This document shows positions 19,090 through 31,469 of a DNA stretch of 64,000 nt, in pieces. A model generated the notes under the pieces. That model did no database searches and was not told the DNA's origin. It was given only the letters and a program-made list of their open reading frames with translations. Made by a program: the position numbers and the translations under genes. The stretch spans positions 575,001 through 639,000 of the forward strand of contig JAQISU010000156.1 in NCBI GenBank assembly GCA_029339505.1, in the 5' to 3' direction. This stretch comes from Unio delphinus. Taxonomy: Eukaryota > Mollusca > Bivalvia > Unionida > Unionidae. Positions within the stretch are counted from its first letter, which is position 1. Each line of letters starts with the position of its first letter.

Positions 19090-19385
19090 TATTCACAACG
19101 TCTTTAAGTTGGTCCCATTGTAATATAATATGCACATTGTCTTATAGTGGGTTCTATTGTAATGTAATAGGCACAACGTCTTATAGTGGGTCCTTTTGTA
19201 ATGTAATAAACACAACGTTTTATAGTAGGTCCCATTGAAATGTAATAGGCACAATATCGTATAGTGGGTCCCAATGTAATGTAATTGGCATAAGGTATTG
19301 TAGTGGGTCCTTTTGTAATATAGAATAATATGCACTAAGTCTTATAGCGGGTCCCATTGCAATGTAATGTAATAGACACACCGTA
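19090..19385. repeat. ~43-bp tandem repeat array
   Basis: Seven or so degenerate copies of TAGTGGGTCCCATTGTAATGTAATAGGCACAACGTCTTA-like units. Frames on either strand follow the repeat period and are not genes. It lies within the inferred 4.2-kb intron. A further stray unit occurs near 20240. Confidence 0.8.
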
Positions 19386-20082
19386 TTTTATAGGAACTAT
19401 TAGGACACAATTGTTGAGTAAAGATATTAAGTTAAAATTGTCTATAAATGGTATTAAAGGTAATTTTTTGGTAAATTATATTGATAGTAATTTGCCACTA
19501 AAATATATTGAGAGTAATTTAAATGTATTTCTGTGTTACAACTGTATACTATTTTAATAAAGATTGCGTCCTTAGAGCAAGTGCAAGGCTTCATTGTTTT
19601 ATACATTTCACCTGTATCCGAAAGTCATCACAATTTACACTCGGTATGTTTTGTAAGTTGCTGAACAAGCAAATTCCTAAAATGTCCATTGGATGAGTAA
19701 GCTAGAAGATTCGCGCGTGTCAAGAAAAAAATAAGCTGATGCAGCAGAAATGCTTGCCTGTTTACGTACTCAGACGCAGTCGGTTTTGGTGAGAAGAGAC
19801 GAACGTTCTAATTCGAAATGAACGAGATCACAAATACCTACACTAATGTCGTCCATATTTGGTCATGAGCATGCGTTCAAAATTTAGCATAAATAAATAA
19901 CAAGCTTGTACACTTTTGAGAATCGGAAACAGTCTGTCTCTCCTTACAGTCGTTCCCGTCGTAAGTTTGCTTGCTATATTCCCAAAGATGTAGCCGTATC
20001 TACACCGTTAGGAGTGACATCTTTCTGTTCCGATAGCCAAAACTATTTCCTTCCCTCCCCGCCTCCCCCCTTCCCCCCCCCC

Positions 20083-20085
<3 letters not shown>
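19386..20085. other. no gene recognised
   Basis: AT-rich intronic sequence. Only C-rich and pyrimidine runs near 20050 lead into the (CT)n tract. Confidence 0.5.

Positions 20086-20146
<61 letters not shown>
20086..20146. repeat. (CT)n microsatellite
   Basis: About 30 CT dinucleotides after a C-rich run. Confidence 0.95.
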
Positions 20147-20149
<3 letters not shown>

Positions 20150-21810
20150 GTCGTTGACAAATACAATTCTTATAGTAATTTCTTGTTATAGTAATAAATG
20201 ATAAGAAGATTATGATCAAAATACTTATCCTAACCTATCCCATTGCAATGTGTCATGTACATCGTGTTATAGTGGAACACATGACTGAGCAGTTAAAATG
20301 TCCTGTTTCGTCCACATCAAAACTGCGTCTTGTTGCACAAAAGCGTTCCTAGAACATTTAAACGAATAGGGTTTTTAAAAACAAAACCCCAAAGGTTTTT
20401 CAATATCTCTTTAAGGTAAGACGGTATCACAAATTGTTTTACAAAGCTATCTCATAAACATTCTTGTAAAGATTCTTCCCAGAAATTATATTTAATTTAA
20501 TTCACATGCACACAATGTGCACAGTTTCAGTTCTCTACTAAATATGCTGGCCGCCATGCAAAGCTTACAATTGCTTAAAACTGGCTTTAAACTAGAGTCC
20601 CAAACCATCTCACAACCTCAACTAATGCTGTTAGACGGATCAGCAACACGTGTATATTAGGTAATTATTCTTAATGGATACAGATGAACGTGTTTTATAT
20701 TTTCACATCAGGATCTTGGTTATAGTACAAACACGTTTGGAAAAGAAGTATAATCGTGCAAGCATTCTCGCACTGATAACACATTACTTTGGTTACAACA
20801 TAATTCATTATATTTGGCCCGAAGCAACCCCCACTGCAAACACGAAATTAACTGTAATGGTAATATTATAATTTCTGAAAGGTATATTCAATATGTACCA
20901 ATTTCTCTCTGTATATAAGTTACTTTTCGACAGGAGGGTGAATACATTAAATGCTACGTAAACGTTTAGTTTTAGACAAAGTCAACGTCTATCACCCATA
21001 CCTAAAAAAGCATTATATTCTGCTCTAAGACAGTTCATCCTTGTGGTATGATAGTAAAATCGTAAAAATGAACTCTATGGGTTATATGTAAATTGGAACC
21101 CAGGTCACGCATCAGACGCTATGAATTTGAAAGTCGAGGATATAGTAAATCAAACAGGTTAGAATAAATCATGCATTTAAAATTTTTATGAGAAATGTCC
21201 ATTTTTATATGAGTCAAAGATTTGTAAAATTAGTGATTACCACCATTTTGAGAATAGCAGTAGTTAATTTAATTTCGATGCATTATGTTTCAGTAGTGAA
21301 GCCTTGACGGCTTTCGTTTCTTTCTGTAAAGGAATGTAACCTGTTTACCAATTGTGTCAACATATCTTCAAATAAAACTCCAATCAGCGTACGTTCAAAG
21401 TAAAACAAAAGAAAAAAGATCAACGGTATTTTATTTTTTCCCTATAAATTCTGAAATCAGCTTTCACATTATTAACTCTAATTGAAATCTTATAATTAAG
21501 TAGGATATATAATGTTTTACTAAATGTACCCTGCCTCAGAATCTTGAAGCATCAGGATACCAGTATGTTTTGAATACTGTTATGGGTCAACCTTGATGAA
21601 TTCTTTGAGTAAAAGTTGTATTTATCTCTCATATCATTATGGCTTTATGGTCTTAAAATAAGTAATAGAAAAGATTGAAAATCAACATTTCTAAAATTCA
21701 ACTAAAAATTTATATTCATCGAATACAAAGTGAAAAATGTATAAAGAAATTTTAAAGAGTCCTATAATTTTGAGTCCTAATGAATAACGTTATGACGAAT
21801 CCAACGCCTG
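20147..21810. other. no gene recognised
   Basis: AT-rich, no long frame with coding character and no clear repeat, apart from one stray satellite unit near 20240. Probably intron. Confidence 0.5.
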
Positions 21811-22182
21811 AAGCGGAGGTGTGTCTGTGGTGTAGGGTTAGGGTTAAGCGGAGGTGTGTCTGTGGTGTAGGGTTAGGGTTAGGCGGAGGTGTGTCTGTGG
21901 TGTAGGGTTAGGGTTAGGCGGAGGTGTGTCTGTGGTGTAGGGTTAGGGTTAAGCGGAGGTGTGTCTGTGGTGTAGGGTTAGGGTTAAGCGGAGGTGTGTC
22001 TGTGGTGTAGGGTTAGGGTTAAGCGGAGGTGTGTCTGTGGTGTAGGGTTAGGGTTAAGCGGAGGTGTGTCTGTGGTGTAGGGCTAGGGTTAAGCGGAGGT
22101 GTGTCTGTGGTGTAGGGTTAGGGTTAAGCGGAGGTGTGTCTGTGGTGTAGGGTTAGGGTTAAGCGGAGGTGTGTCTGTGGTG
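21811..22182. repeat. 35-bp minisatellite with telomere-type core
   Basis: Ten full units and a partial eleventh, starting at 21811, 21846, 21881 and so on. Each combines AAGCGGAGGTGTGTCTGTGG with GTAGGGTTAGGGTT, two telomere-like TTAGGG steps. Units are almost identical, so the array is young or homogenised. Confidence 0.95.
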
Positions 22183-22827
22183 GCCAGTGTCCTAGTGATA
22201 TTCCAATAATCCAAGAATAAATTCAGTTTTGAAACTTTACTACAAATCCAAATCTCTAATTTGCAAGACATTACATTATCACTTTGTATTTCCAGAGACG
22301 ATAACTTGAATTAAATAATTTGAATAAATAAATTCCAGCCCAAAATATATTACTAGACATAATGATAATAAAATCAATTCTGCTCAGACCTTATAACACA
22401 AATAAACAATTTCTAGAAAAACAAAGTTATATTGTCCTCTACTTTACTACATGTCACAATTAGCATTTTCTAAACAAAAGATATTACCTACTGGAAAATA
22501 TTATTTTGGAAGATTTCAAGCTTTTATAAGATAAAATCTCAGTTATAATAAGAAGGTATATTACTAAGATTTTAATAAAGAACATATTAGGCACAATTTC
22601 CTTGACTCAAATAAAAGATGATAATCCTAATAGATAATTGTTATGTATATCTTTATTTTTGTAACTCCTGGTTCATGATTATTATAATTCTTATTCGAGG
22701 CTGTAATGTGTACATAATATGTTTAGTTCAGTCTGGCATTTATTACATGAATATAGTATTACATAGGGCTTTAATTGTAATACGTATAGATGTATTACTA
22801 CATTTTAATACTTATCCGACCAATGTA
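22183..22827. other. no gene recognised
   Basis: AT-rich intronic DNA without recognisable features. Confidence 0.5.
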
Positions 22828-22828
22828 A

Positions 22829-22901
<73 letters not shown>

Positions 22902-22902
22902 T
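22828..22902. repeat. (TTA)n microsatellite at a splice acceptor
   Basis: About 24 TTA repeats running to within a few bases of the acceptor TTTACAATAG of the exon at 22910; it takes the place of the usual pyrimidine tract. Confidence 0.9.
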
Positions 22903-22909
22903 ACAATAG

Positions 22910-23040
22910 GTTCCAGCTCGATATCAACAGCGCAACCAACGACAGGAACCACATCAACTCCGGTATTGAAAACGTTTCTATTGCTTCCTCACATCCTTCT
23001 TTTTTTTTCATTCCTAACGGCATCTGCATCATTGAAGTAA
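22910..23040 (+). CDS. terminal exon with GPI-anchor signal
   Basis: After TTTACAATAG the exon continues in phase 1 from the donor at 18672 and encodes a Ser/Thr-rich stretch (SISTAQPTTGTTSTP) followed by a C-terminal hydrophobic segment (TFLLLPHILLFFSFLTASA) and TAA at 23038. A short Ser/Thr-rich spacer and terminal hydrophobic tail are typical of GPI-anchored surface proteins. With the exon at 18448 it forms the 3' end of a host gene on the plus strand. The N-terminal part is not seen. Confidence 0.6.
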
Positions 23041-23303
23041 AGATATCAAGTACACGAATTAGATAAAGTATACACAGTTAAATTCCCGTATCTCGAGAAA
23101 CATTTACTATCCCAACATCTGTAGTGGAAGTGTTTCTGTAAGCACTATGTGCTTGTGTATGAATACCATGGAAGGGTGTGAGATGATAAGAAAAGAAGTG
23201 ATTACTTGTAATCCTTGTTTACTACCGTTTGGGTAATAACAGGAATATAATCTCGTACTAAGCCTGTTGGTATGTGACCTTCTTGTCAACAACGGCTTTC
23301 GAC

Positions 23304-23417
<114 letters not shown>

Positions 23418-23493
23418 ATCACCAGAACGATGTAATTGCCTCCCTCTTGAAGACACACGCTGCTAATGATATGGAAAATGGGAAGCAACCTGT

Positions 23494-23650
23494 ATATGGG
23501 TAAACATAAAATAGAGTACATATGGGTAAACAAAAAATAGAGTGTATATGGGTAAACATAAAATAGAGTGTATATGGGTAAACATAAAATAGAGTATATA
23601 TGGGTAAACATAAAATAGAGTGTATATGGGTAAACATAAAATAGAGTATA
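23494..23650. repeat. 26-bp tandem repeat
   Basis: Six units of TATATGGGTAAACATAAAAT-type sequence with GGG at 23498, 23524, 23550 and onward. Confidence 0.92.
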
Positions 23651-24057
23651 TATGGGTTTGGCTGACCTGGATTGGTTATTAATGTAAGTGATATAGAGTA
23701 TATATGGGTTAGGCTGACCTGGATTGGTTAATAATGTAAGCGATATAGAGTATATATGGGTTTGGCTGACCTGGATTGGTTATTAATGTAAGTGATATAG
23801 AGTATATATGGGTTTGGCTGACCTGGATTGGTTATTAATGTAAGTGATATAGAGTATATATGGGTTAGGCTGACCTGGATTGGTTATTAATGTAAGTGAG
23901 ATAGAGTATATATGGGTTTGGCTGACCTGGATTGGTTATTAATGTAAGTGATATAGAGTATATATGGGTTTGGCTGACCTGGATTGGTTATTAATGTAAG
24001 TGATATAGAGTATATATGGGTTTGGCTGACCTGGATTGGTTATTAATGTAAGTGATG
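23651..24057. repeat. 52-bp tandem repeat
   Basis: Eight units sharing TATATATGGGTTTGGCTGAC at 23654, 23706, 23758 and so on. The unit shares its TATATGGGT start with the neighbouring 26-bp array and is exactly twice its length, so one may have arisen from the other. Confidence 0.92.
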
Positions 24058-24690
24058 TTTCAGGAAAAGAATAATTTGAAAGCTTATCCTAGTTGTAGGT
24101 GAAAAAATAGAGACATTCTTGTATTGGTGGAATTTCAGCAATTTAACAGTCTTGAGTTTGGAACACTTATTACTACAATCGGCACCCACCTCTTGGTGCG
24201 GAATTGAATGCATATGTTTGTTTCAAACACGTGCAGGTCGAGAAAATGAAGCGGCTTATATCCTTTCCTCTACACCGATGCTGACATCCAGTTTTCACCT
24301 ATACCGATAAATATAGGTTTGGTCAAAACTTTTTAGTCATATAATGTTAGTATTGTACCAATGTGGTTCATGACAGAACAGAATAAAAACATTTAAAATC
24401 AGCGATTTTTTTTGCGTTTGCAGATATAGATGATCGTCTAATTTAATTATCCAGCTTTTGTGATATACGTAATAGTTATGCTGTCAATTAATATACATGC
24501 GGCTAACTGGTGCAATTGTACTCGTATCTTGTTGACATCGTCTTCACATACTAATTTATTCGACGTGGTGTTTTCATATATTTTTTTCTCTCACTCATTT
24601 GTGATATATACTAGCACGTGTAATCTATTCAAGGAGGCTATACATGTTGAAAAATTTGGCCGTATTGGTCAATGAGTCAAATGAGTCATA
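24058..24690. other. no gene recognised
   Basis: AT-rich; short frames only. Confidence 0.5.
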
Positions 24691-25450
24691 GTTCTGGACA
24701 GAAATGTATTGGTCAATGTGTCAGAGAATGATCCACGGTTCTGGACTAACGCGGCATTGGTAACTGAGTCCGATTATTCATGGTTCTGGACTAGAAATGT
24801 ATTGGTAATTGAGTTAGAGGATCCATGGTAAAGGACATGCAGTGTATTAGTCAGTGAATCAAATGGTCCATGATTACAGACTAGCGTAGCATTTATCAGT
24901 GAATCAGAGGATCCATGTTCATAGACTAACGTAGCATTTATCAGTGAATCAGATGGTCCATCATTATAGACTAGCGTAGCATTTATCAGTGAATCAGATG
25001 GTCCATCATTATAGACTATCGTAGCATTTATCAGTGAATCAGATGGTCCATGATTATAGATTAGCGTAGCATTTATCAGTGAATCAGAGGATCCATGATT
25101 CTTGACTAAAGTACAAGTCAAAAAAAATTGTTCTGAGGCATTACTGAGTTTATTTCCTGCCGTATTCAGTGACAAATAGTTTTCGACTAGTCATATTGGA
25201 AATTAATCAGATGAACCATGGTTCTTGACAAGAGACATTTGGTAACCGAGTCAGATGAACCATGGGTCTTGACTAGAGACATTTGGTCGCTGACTCAAAG
25301 GATTCAGTGTTCTGTACTATAGTCGTGTTGGGCAGTGAAGTAGAGGGATCCATAGTTCTGGACTAGAGATGTATTGGTCAATGAGTCAAGGGATCAATAG
25401 TTCTGGACTACAGTGGTATGGGTCAATGAGCAATAGGATCCGTGGTTCTA
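24690..25450. repeat. ~45-bp degenerate tandem repeat
   Basis: The central part (24840-25110) has an exact 45-bp period with GCGTAGCATTTATCAGTGAA. The outer units are more diverged (TGGTTCTGGACTAG...). Because the period is a multiple of three it leaves an open frame, which is not a gene. Confidence 0.85.
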
Positions 25451-26275
25451 GGCTCGAGTAGTTTCACTGTTCCAACCTTTATATAATTCATCTGCTTCTA
25501 TTGTTAAAATTCCTTGTGAATGAAATACGTCATCTTCTTCCTGAAAACTGTATCAGCATCAATTCAAACGCGCGAGTAGTTATATGTAGTGATGTGTCTG
25601 AAAAGAACTTTTGTTTTTTTTTCTTCATCTCGAGCGATATATTAACACAACAAAAATCAAATTTTAAAAACTGCTAATTCAGTCAAAATTCAAAGTAAAA
25701 AAAAACTTACACTGTTTACACATCATACATTCTTGAATAAACATTCATTGGATTTTCTTATCTTGAGATGGATAAGATAAATATTTCGCGAGTTTAACAC
25801 GAAAAGAAAACTTCAGTATTTTATAGATAACGTCTCTCTCTCTCGATACAAAATTTAAACTTGATAACATGGTGGTTAATTCAAATTTTGTTGATAACAT
25901 TCAAGCGACTATTTTTGTTAATTTATCGATAGAAAATAAATTAAAATTTAAAAATATACTCTAATGTCTAAGAAAAGATGCATGGTTAGTGATTCATTTC
26001 AATGATGGCAATATTGAAATAAGTAGCATCGGCCATTCTTTAGGAAGCATAAAACTTTGCAGAACGAAATAGATTGCGTAAAATTTGTTGATAACAACAA
26101 AATTTTGAATTCGGATTAATTTACAAAACGACGGGAAGATATAATAAATTTTACAAAGTCAGTCTATCTTAATTACAAAACAAGAGATTGAATTTTAGGA
26201 CTAAGCCGATTTAAGAATAACATGCACGTTCTGTGTAAAAAATAATCATAGAAGGGTCATGTTATGGTAAACCTG
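25451..26275. other. no gene recognised
   Basis: AT-rich sequence with A-runs; nothing identified. Confidence 0.5.
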
Positions 26276-26540
26276 TGGCATCAACAAAGGGAAGGCAACA
26301 TTGAATAGCTTATGCAAAACGTAAAAAGAAAAAAGTGAAGACAACAAGCTTTATAAAATTTAACAAATAATTTATTACCCTAGAAAAACATGGTAAAATG
26401 AAAAAAGAGCTTATAGTTTTACGAATCAAATCCAAGTATAATCCAAAAATAAAAAATAGAAGTCCTAGTAATAAAAAGTCCTAATGAAAATTAGTTCGAA
26501 TCCCGATGAAATCAAAATGGAAGGTGATGACGTATGATGT
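26276..26540. repeat. dispersed repeat, copy 1
   Basis: Matches 27175-27400 imperfectly: both contain GAAGACAACAAGCTT, then AATAATTTATT(A)CCCTAGAAAAAC and AAATGGAAGGTGATGACGTATGA. Nature unknown, possibly an old non-autonomous element. Confidence 0.7.
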
Positions 26541-26711
26541 GGTCAGCATCATACTGATATCTATTTCTCTCAAAGGAAGCACTAACCTAATATTCAAAGT
26601 AATATCAAAACTTGAATTTGTGTGTGAAGTGAGAATGTGCCTTTCACTTGCCAGCTCTATTTATTTTATTTTAAATTAGCTTTCCGTCTCTTCCTTCTTT
26701 CTTTGCATTTA

Positions 26712-26712
<1 letters not shown>

Positions 26713-26776
<64 letters not shown>
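26713..26776. repeat. (CT)n microsatellite
   Basis: About 31 CT dinucleotides between the two dispersed-repeat copies. Confidence 0.95.
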
Positions 26777-26778
<2 letters not shown>

Positions 26779-27174
26779 AGAACTACTGATCAAAGTCATA
26801 TCACTTTTATCCGGAACATTCTTTTCCACTAAAAACCGAACCAAAATATTTGTTATTTCTTGCTTCGTTAAGGACGTCTTTACCACATAAAGATCATTGT
26901 TTCTGGCAGGTGGAATCAATTTATCATTTTTCTAACCGTTCAACTGCTTTTGAATAGAATTTGAAAGAAAGATCTCCACTTTTGATGACATCGTAAAAAG
27001 CATGTTGATGTCACAAAAGATTTCAAACATGTGAACTAATAATTATGCTTTTTAAAATTTCAAAATTATGGGGAATTAAATTTCAAAGTCAGAGTTTTAA
27101 ATAATTAGCCTAAATTCATATATCCCAATGATTGAGCCCCCAATTTTCTTCGTTGGGTGTTTAGGCTTTTGCAA

Positions 27175-27420
27175 GGCGTAACAAGAAAAAAGGGAAGACA
27201 ACAAGCTTGATACATTTTAAGAAATAATTTATTCCCTAGAAAAACAAGGCAAACATGAGGATAAAAACTTACCGTTTTCCAATCAAATTAAAAAATAATC
27301 CAAGAATAATCCAAGAATTAGAAGAATAGAAGTCCTAGTAATAAAACTGAGTTCAAATCCCGATGAAATCCAAAATGGAAGGTGATGACGTATGACGTGG
27401 TCAGCGTCGTATTGATTTGT
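27175..27420. repeat. dispersed repeat, copy 2
   Basis: Direct-orientation relative of 26276-26540, ending with GATGACGTATGACGTGGTCAGC. The 900-bp spacing suggests a local duplication or two insertions. Confidence 0.7.
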
Positions 27421-28520
27421 CAACAGTTCTTTCTTGAATCACAGAAAATAATATTCCAGTGTTTGAATTCTGTGTAATTTCGACAACTGTTCTTGTCCAA
27501 GAACTAATTTAGAGAACTAGTATTTTCAGGGGAAACTAATCTCTTGGAATGCACAAAATTTAAAGTAAAATAAAATAGTAAGCCCAAAATTGGTCGCAAT
27601 ATTAAACGCGTTAACTTCTCAATTATTAAGGTACTAGTGAATATTCTTTCTCAAAACATCAATAATAAATCTAGCTTCAACGCAAAACAGATGCCCGGAT
27701 GTGGATCAGTTCTCTGGACAAGCCTAATTGATACATGTTATTTTAAACGTAGGCCTCGTTTTACTACAAACGATCACTGGTTCTGAATCTAGGTCAGGAA
27801 CCAAGTCAGCATTAGACATAATGTTTATTTTATTTGTTGTTTACGTCAAAAGTAGTCAAAACTGAAAAAAATATCAAATCTAGTAAATAAAGTTACGTTA
27901 GAATAGCGTGTAATGGAATATAAAAATTAAAACTTAAAAGCAAACAGTTAATTAAATCAAATATAAATTAAATTAAATATACATATCATTAATCTTTTTA
28001 AACATTTTATGTAATGAAAATATCGATTACGTTTCGGCTTATTCAGAAAATAAGAAATGTTTTTGATAAAGGGTGTAGACAGGCTCTGAAATTAAGAATG
28101 AGGGAATAGTAGTGAAAATGAGACAATATTATGCAATCAGGTTATATAATATATCTATAACTGTGGGTCACGAGTTGAAACCAGTAAACCTATTTAAAGC
28201 TAAATGTGTAGATTCATATATTTGGTTATCTTGCAAGATACGCCTGAGGAATGCCCAGTTCTATAATAGGCATGATTTAATTAGTTATCTTGGAAGATAC
28301 GCCAGTGGAATACTAAGCTATATATTTGATATGAAGCTTTAGGATCGCAGAAAATCTTATTGTTTTGATTACAGCAATCTTCCAAGATTGTTGTACGAGA
28401 ACCTTTAGTAAATAAATTTTAAGTTTTAATACATCACAGTGAGAGAATACTTTTAAAAAGGACGAGTTAAGTCTATGCGACAAAAGCCAGATGATATTTG
28501 TAAGCTTGAGTAGTTAATGA
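27421..28520. other. no gene recognised
   Basis: AT-rich DNA without coding or repeat signals I can name. Confidence 0.5.
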
Positions 28521-28529
28521 CATTCTCTC

Positions 28530-29560
28530 TGATTTGGATAGCGGAAATATTACAGTCCTCACCCTCTTTGATTCGTCATTCTACGATTGACACAACAGAC
28601 CATTATATATTACTTCACCGTCTCCACCATGTATTTAGCATTTACAATACAGCCTTACTTTTGTCCCAGTCCAACGTAGTCAACAGGACACAAATTGTAC
28701 CTGCAAATGGAATACAGTGCAGCCCAACAGTGCAGCGCAATTGATCTATATTGTGAGGTTCCACAGGGGTATGTTATTGGATCTGTTCTATCCATTCTAT
28801 ACATTCAGCGCATCTCAAGTGTCATATATCATCATCCAGTGTCTCACCAATTGTGCGCTGATGACACCCAAATATACAAATCTAGCCACCCAACTGAAGT
28901 TGATGATACCATCCAATGAGTAGAGAGGTGCATTACTGATGTGAAATCATGGATGACATTTAACAAGCTGCAGATGAATAATGATACAAACTGAGGTCAT
29001 TCTGATCACAACACAAAGACATTCTCATTTACATCCTTTACCACAAACAATAAATATCAGCAACACCAACACTAAATCCACTCTGTCTGTACTAAACCTA
29101 ATTGTTACACTGGACAGTACTCAAACATTGCACCAACATGTCATGAAGATATGACAGTACTCAAAAATTACACCAACATGTCATGAACATATGACTGTAC
29201 TCAAACATTGCACCAACATGTCATCAACATATGACAGTGCTCAAACATTGCACCAACATGTCATGAACATATGACAGTACTCAAACATTGCACCAACATG
29301 TCAACATGTCATGAACATATGACAGTAATTAAACATTGCACCAACATGTCATGAACATATTGCAAGGTTGCATATCTTGAGTGGAGATGCATCGGTCATA
29401 TGGACAACGTTCTTTTGCATACCAGGGCCCAACAACGTGGAATGAATTAATTGCCCCAGACACAGTGATTCCTTTCAAGAGTGCTCTTAAAACACCCCCT
29501 TTCGACTGTGAGAACAAACTTAAAAACCTAATAATGTTTGCTGCCAAAATAAATTTGTAG
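28530..29560 (+). pseudogene. CR1/Jockey-type LINE RT remnant
   Basis: Decayed reverse transcriptase on the plus strand: VPQGYVIGSVLSILYI (~28759-28806, the G-PQG motif region) and CADDTQIYKS (~28855-28884, the catalytic ADD) with frame shifts around them. The C-terminal end AYQGPTTWNEL...FKSALKT lies at ~29415-29500. The segment between is replaced by a tandem repeat. Confidence 0.75.
29115..29345. repeat. ~41-bp tandem repeat inside the LINE remnant
   Basis: Five to six units of CAAACATTGCACCAACATGTCATGAACATATGACAGTACT type, an internal expansion in the LINE ORF. Confidence 0.85.
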
Positions 29561-29691
29561 CATGTGTTTATGTTTTCTCATATCATAGTTTTTTGTTTTT
29601 GTTTTGTCCTTTCATTTATTTGTCGTCTAGTCATTATATATGTTATAAAGTGTTTCGAGCTTCTAAAGATTGGACGCTATACAAATTCCTC

Positions 29692-29707
29692 GTTGTTGTT
29701 GTTGTTG

Positions 29708-29766
<59 letters not shown>
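29692..29766. repeat. (GTT)n(ATT)n microsatellite, LTR element target
   Basis: A short GTT run followed by ATT repeats up to the left LTR; ATT repeats resume at 36311, so the retrotransposon landed inside this microsatellite. Confidence 0.92.
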
Positions 29767-31053
29767 TGTCACAGAATTAGGCGAAAATTGAACTGATTTC
29801 TGTTCTTGAATTGCAAACGAAACTCACCATTTTCTTGATTTCGTCGTACACGCATTACCTGGGGTGATTAAGTGGCGTGTAACGATTTGCATGTGCCAAT
29901 TTGTAATTTACATGAAATCCGAAATACTCGTTTTACGTGGTGCACGGCAAGCTCGATGTGATTTATGTTCACCTATTGAGAGTATATAAGGCGAACTATT
30001 TATCATAATTTTTTTTGACGGGAACCAAAATATCTAATCGAAGGATAGATAACCTCGTCTTGCAAATCTCCAGCCAAAGGGTTGATTCCGTCGTTGATTC
30101 CGTCGTTGATTCCGTCGTTGATACCGTAGAAGTACATCACTGATAGCGCATCTAATGACATCGTTGATACCGTCTCTGATACCGTAGCTGCTAACGTAGT
30201 TGTTACAATGTATCTGATACCGTAGCTGCTAATAACATCGTTGATACCGTAGCTGCTAATAACATCGTTGATACCGTAGCTGTTAACACATCTGATACCA
30301 TCTTTTGATAAACGTCTTTGATATCGTCTGATTTGTTGTGGGACATCTATTGTTTGTTCTGGAACATCTCTGTATAAATATCTGAATGTGCTTGTGCCGT
30401 TAATTTGTGCAAACGGAATTGAAGTATCTGTCTGTGTGTCGAACTGTCTGTTCGTCAACATCTGTGTAACATGTAAATATCCGGAAAGCTAGAAGTCCGA
30501 GTGTCGGAGCTGTCTTAGAGTTGTAAAACGTCCGGGTCGACATCTAGGGTAGTGAGGAACCGTTGGTTCTGGTAGATGTTGTATGCTGTCTGAACGTATA
30601 ACTGTGGTGGATCCGTGTAGGGAAACGTCCGATAATAGTATTGGTCAACCCTCGGTTGTCGGGGAAACTGGGAGACGATTCAACTGTTGCTGAATCGTGC
30701 GGTTATACAGGGGAGACACATAGGTGTATTGAAATTGTAATATAATTTAATACATTGTTGTATTTGCATGCTTATGTCAGATCGCAATAATATTTCAAGT
30801 GATCACATAGATATCAATAAAAGCTAGCAACTTGATTGAATACAAGTATATGATCGTGCTAGTTATCGCAATCCATCGTGCGATAGATAGTTTGTCGTTT
30901 GTGTTTATTTTTTTCGTAAATCATACTTGCATTTATTTAACTTTCGTAAAGGATTCTTGGATCTGTGTATAATCCAAGAGATTCCTTTACATCTGAGATT
31001 CCGTTTGTATTGTTCATTTAATCCACCCTCCTCTCGGTAACAATTCTGTTACA
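29767..31053 (+). repeat. left LTR
   Basis: TG...CA ends. TATATAAG at 29983 is the likely TATA box. An internal run of GTTGATTCCGTC-type short repeats lies at ~30070-30310. An open frame on the opposite strand (30003-30461) follows these repeats and is not credited. Confidence 0.95.
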
Positions 31054-31054
31054 A

Positions 31055-31071
31055 TGGTGTCAGAAGTGGGA
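31055..31071 (+). other. primer-binding site
   Basis: TGGTGTCAGAAGTGGGA starts one base after the LTR. TGG complements the CCA end of a tRNA. Confidence 0.8.
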
Positions 31072-31266
31072 TAGTTGGATTAAGTGAACTGTCAATCATT
31101 TTTGTGAAGGTATACATTTAATGTTTATATTTGAGCGTGACCTTCTGTTAAGATAATACTCTAGTTGGAGTTTATTTTTGTTTAGTTTACCTAGGTCCGT
31201 GTGTCCAGTATAAACGTGTTTAAAATAGTGGTTTGGTTATATATCTATATTCATATTACAATTGTC

Positions 31267-31464
31267 ATGTCATCCCTTAAGGACTTGGTTGCCTTAGGCA
31301 AAGAATTTGGATATGAAGGTGAAAGCTTAAGGAAATTTATTCAAGAAGAACAAGCCCGAGAAAGGGAAGAAAGGGCAAGGTCAAGGGAATTAGAAAGGGA
31401 ATCCGATGATAGGAAATGGGCAATTGAGAAGGAAAAGATTTTAAGTCTGGAAACCAGTCTGTAA
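31267..31464 (+). pseudogene. gag N-terminal remnant
   Basis: ATG at 31267, 65 aa: MSSLKDLVALGKEFG followed by a Glu/Arg-rich helix (EEQAREREERARSRELERES), typical of the start of mollusc-type Gypsy gag. It stops at 31464, five bases before the pol frame, and in a different frame. Capsid sequences that should follow are missing. Only the C-terminal zinc knuckle survives, in the next ORF. Confidence 0.72.
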
Positions 31465-31469
31465 GACCT

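Noticed and set aside
21811..22182. CRISPR array
   Set aside because: Units are uniform head-to-tail copies without unique spacers, in an animal genome.
21811..22182. Chromosome end
   Set aside because: The repeat is a compound 35-bp unit with host sequence on both sides.
24774..25175. 133-aa frame with SDSLINATLVYN repeats
   Set aside because: 45-bp satellite whose period is a multiple of three; no start context, domain or splice signal.
30003..30461. 152-aa minus-strand frame in the LTR with YGINDVISS repeats
   Set aside because: Follows a short tandem repeat in the LTR, opposite to the element; shortened by a base change in the other LTR.
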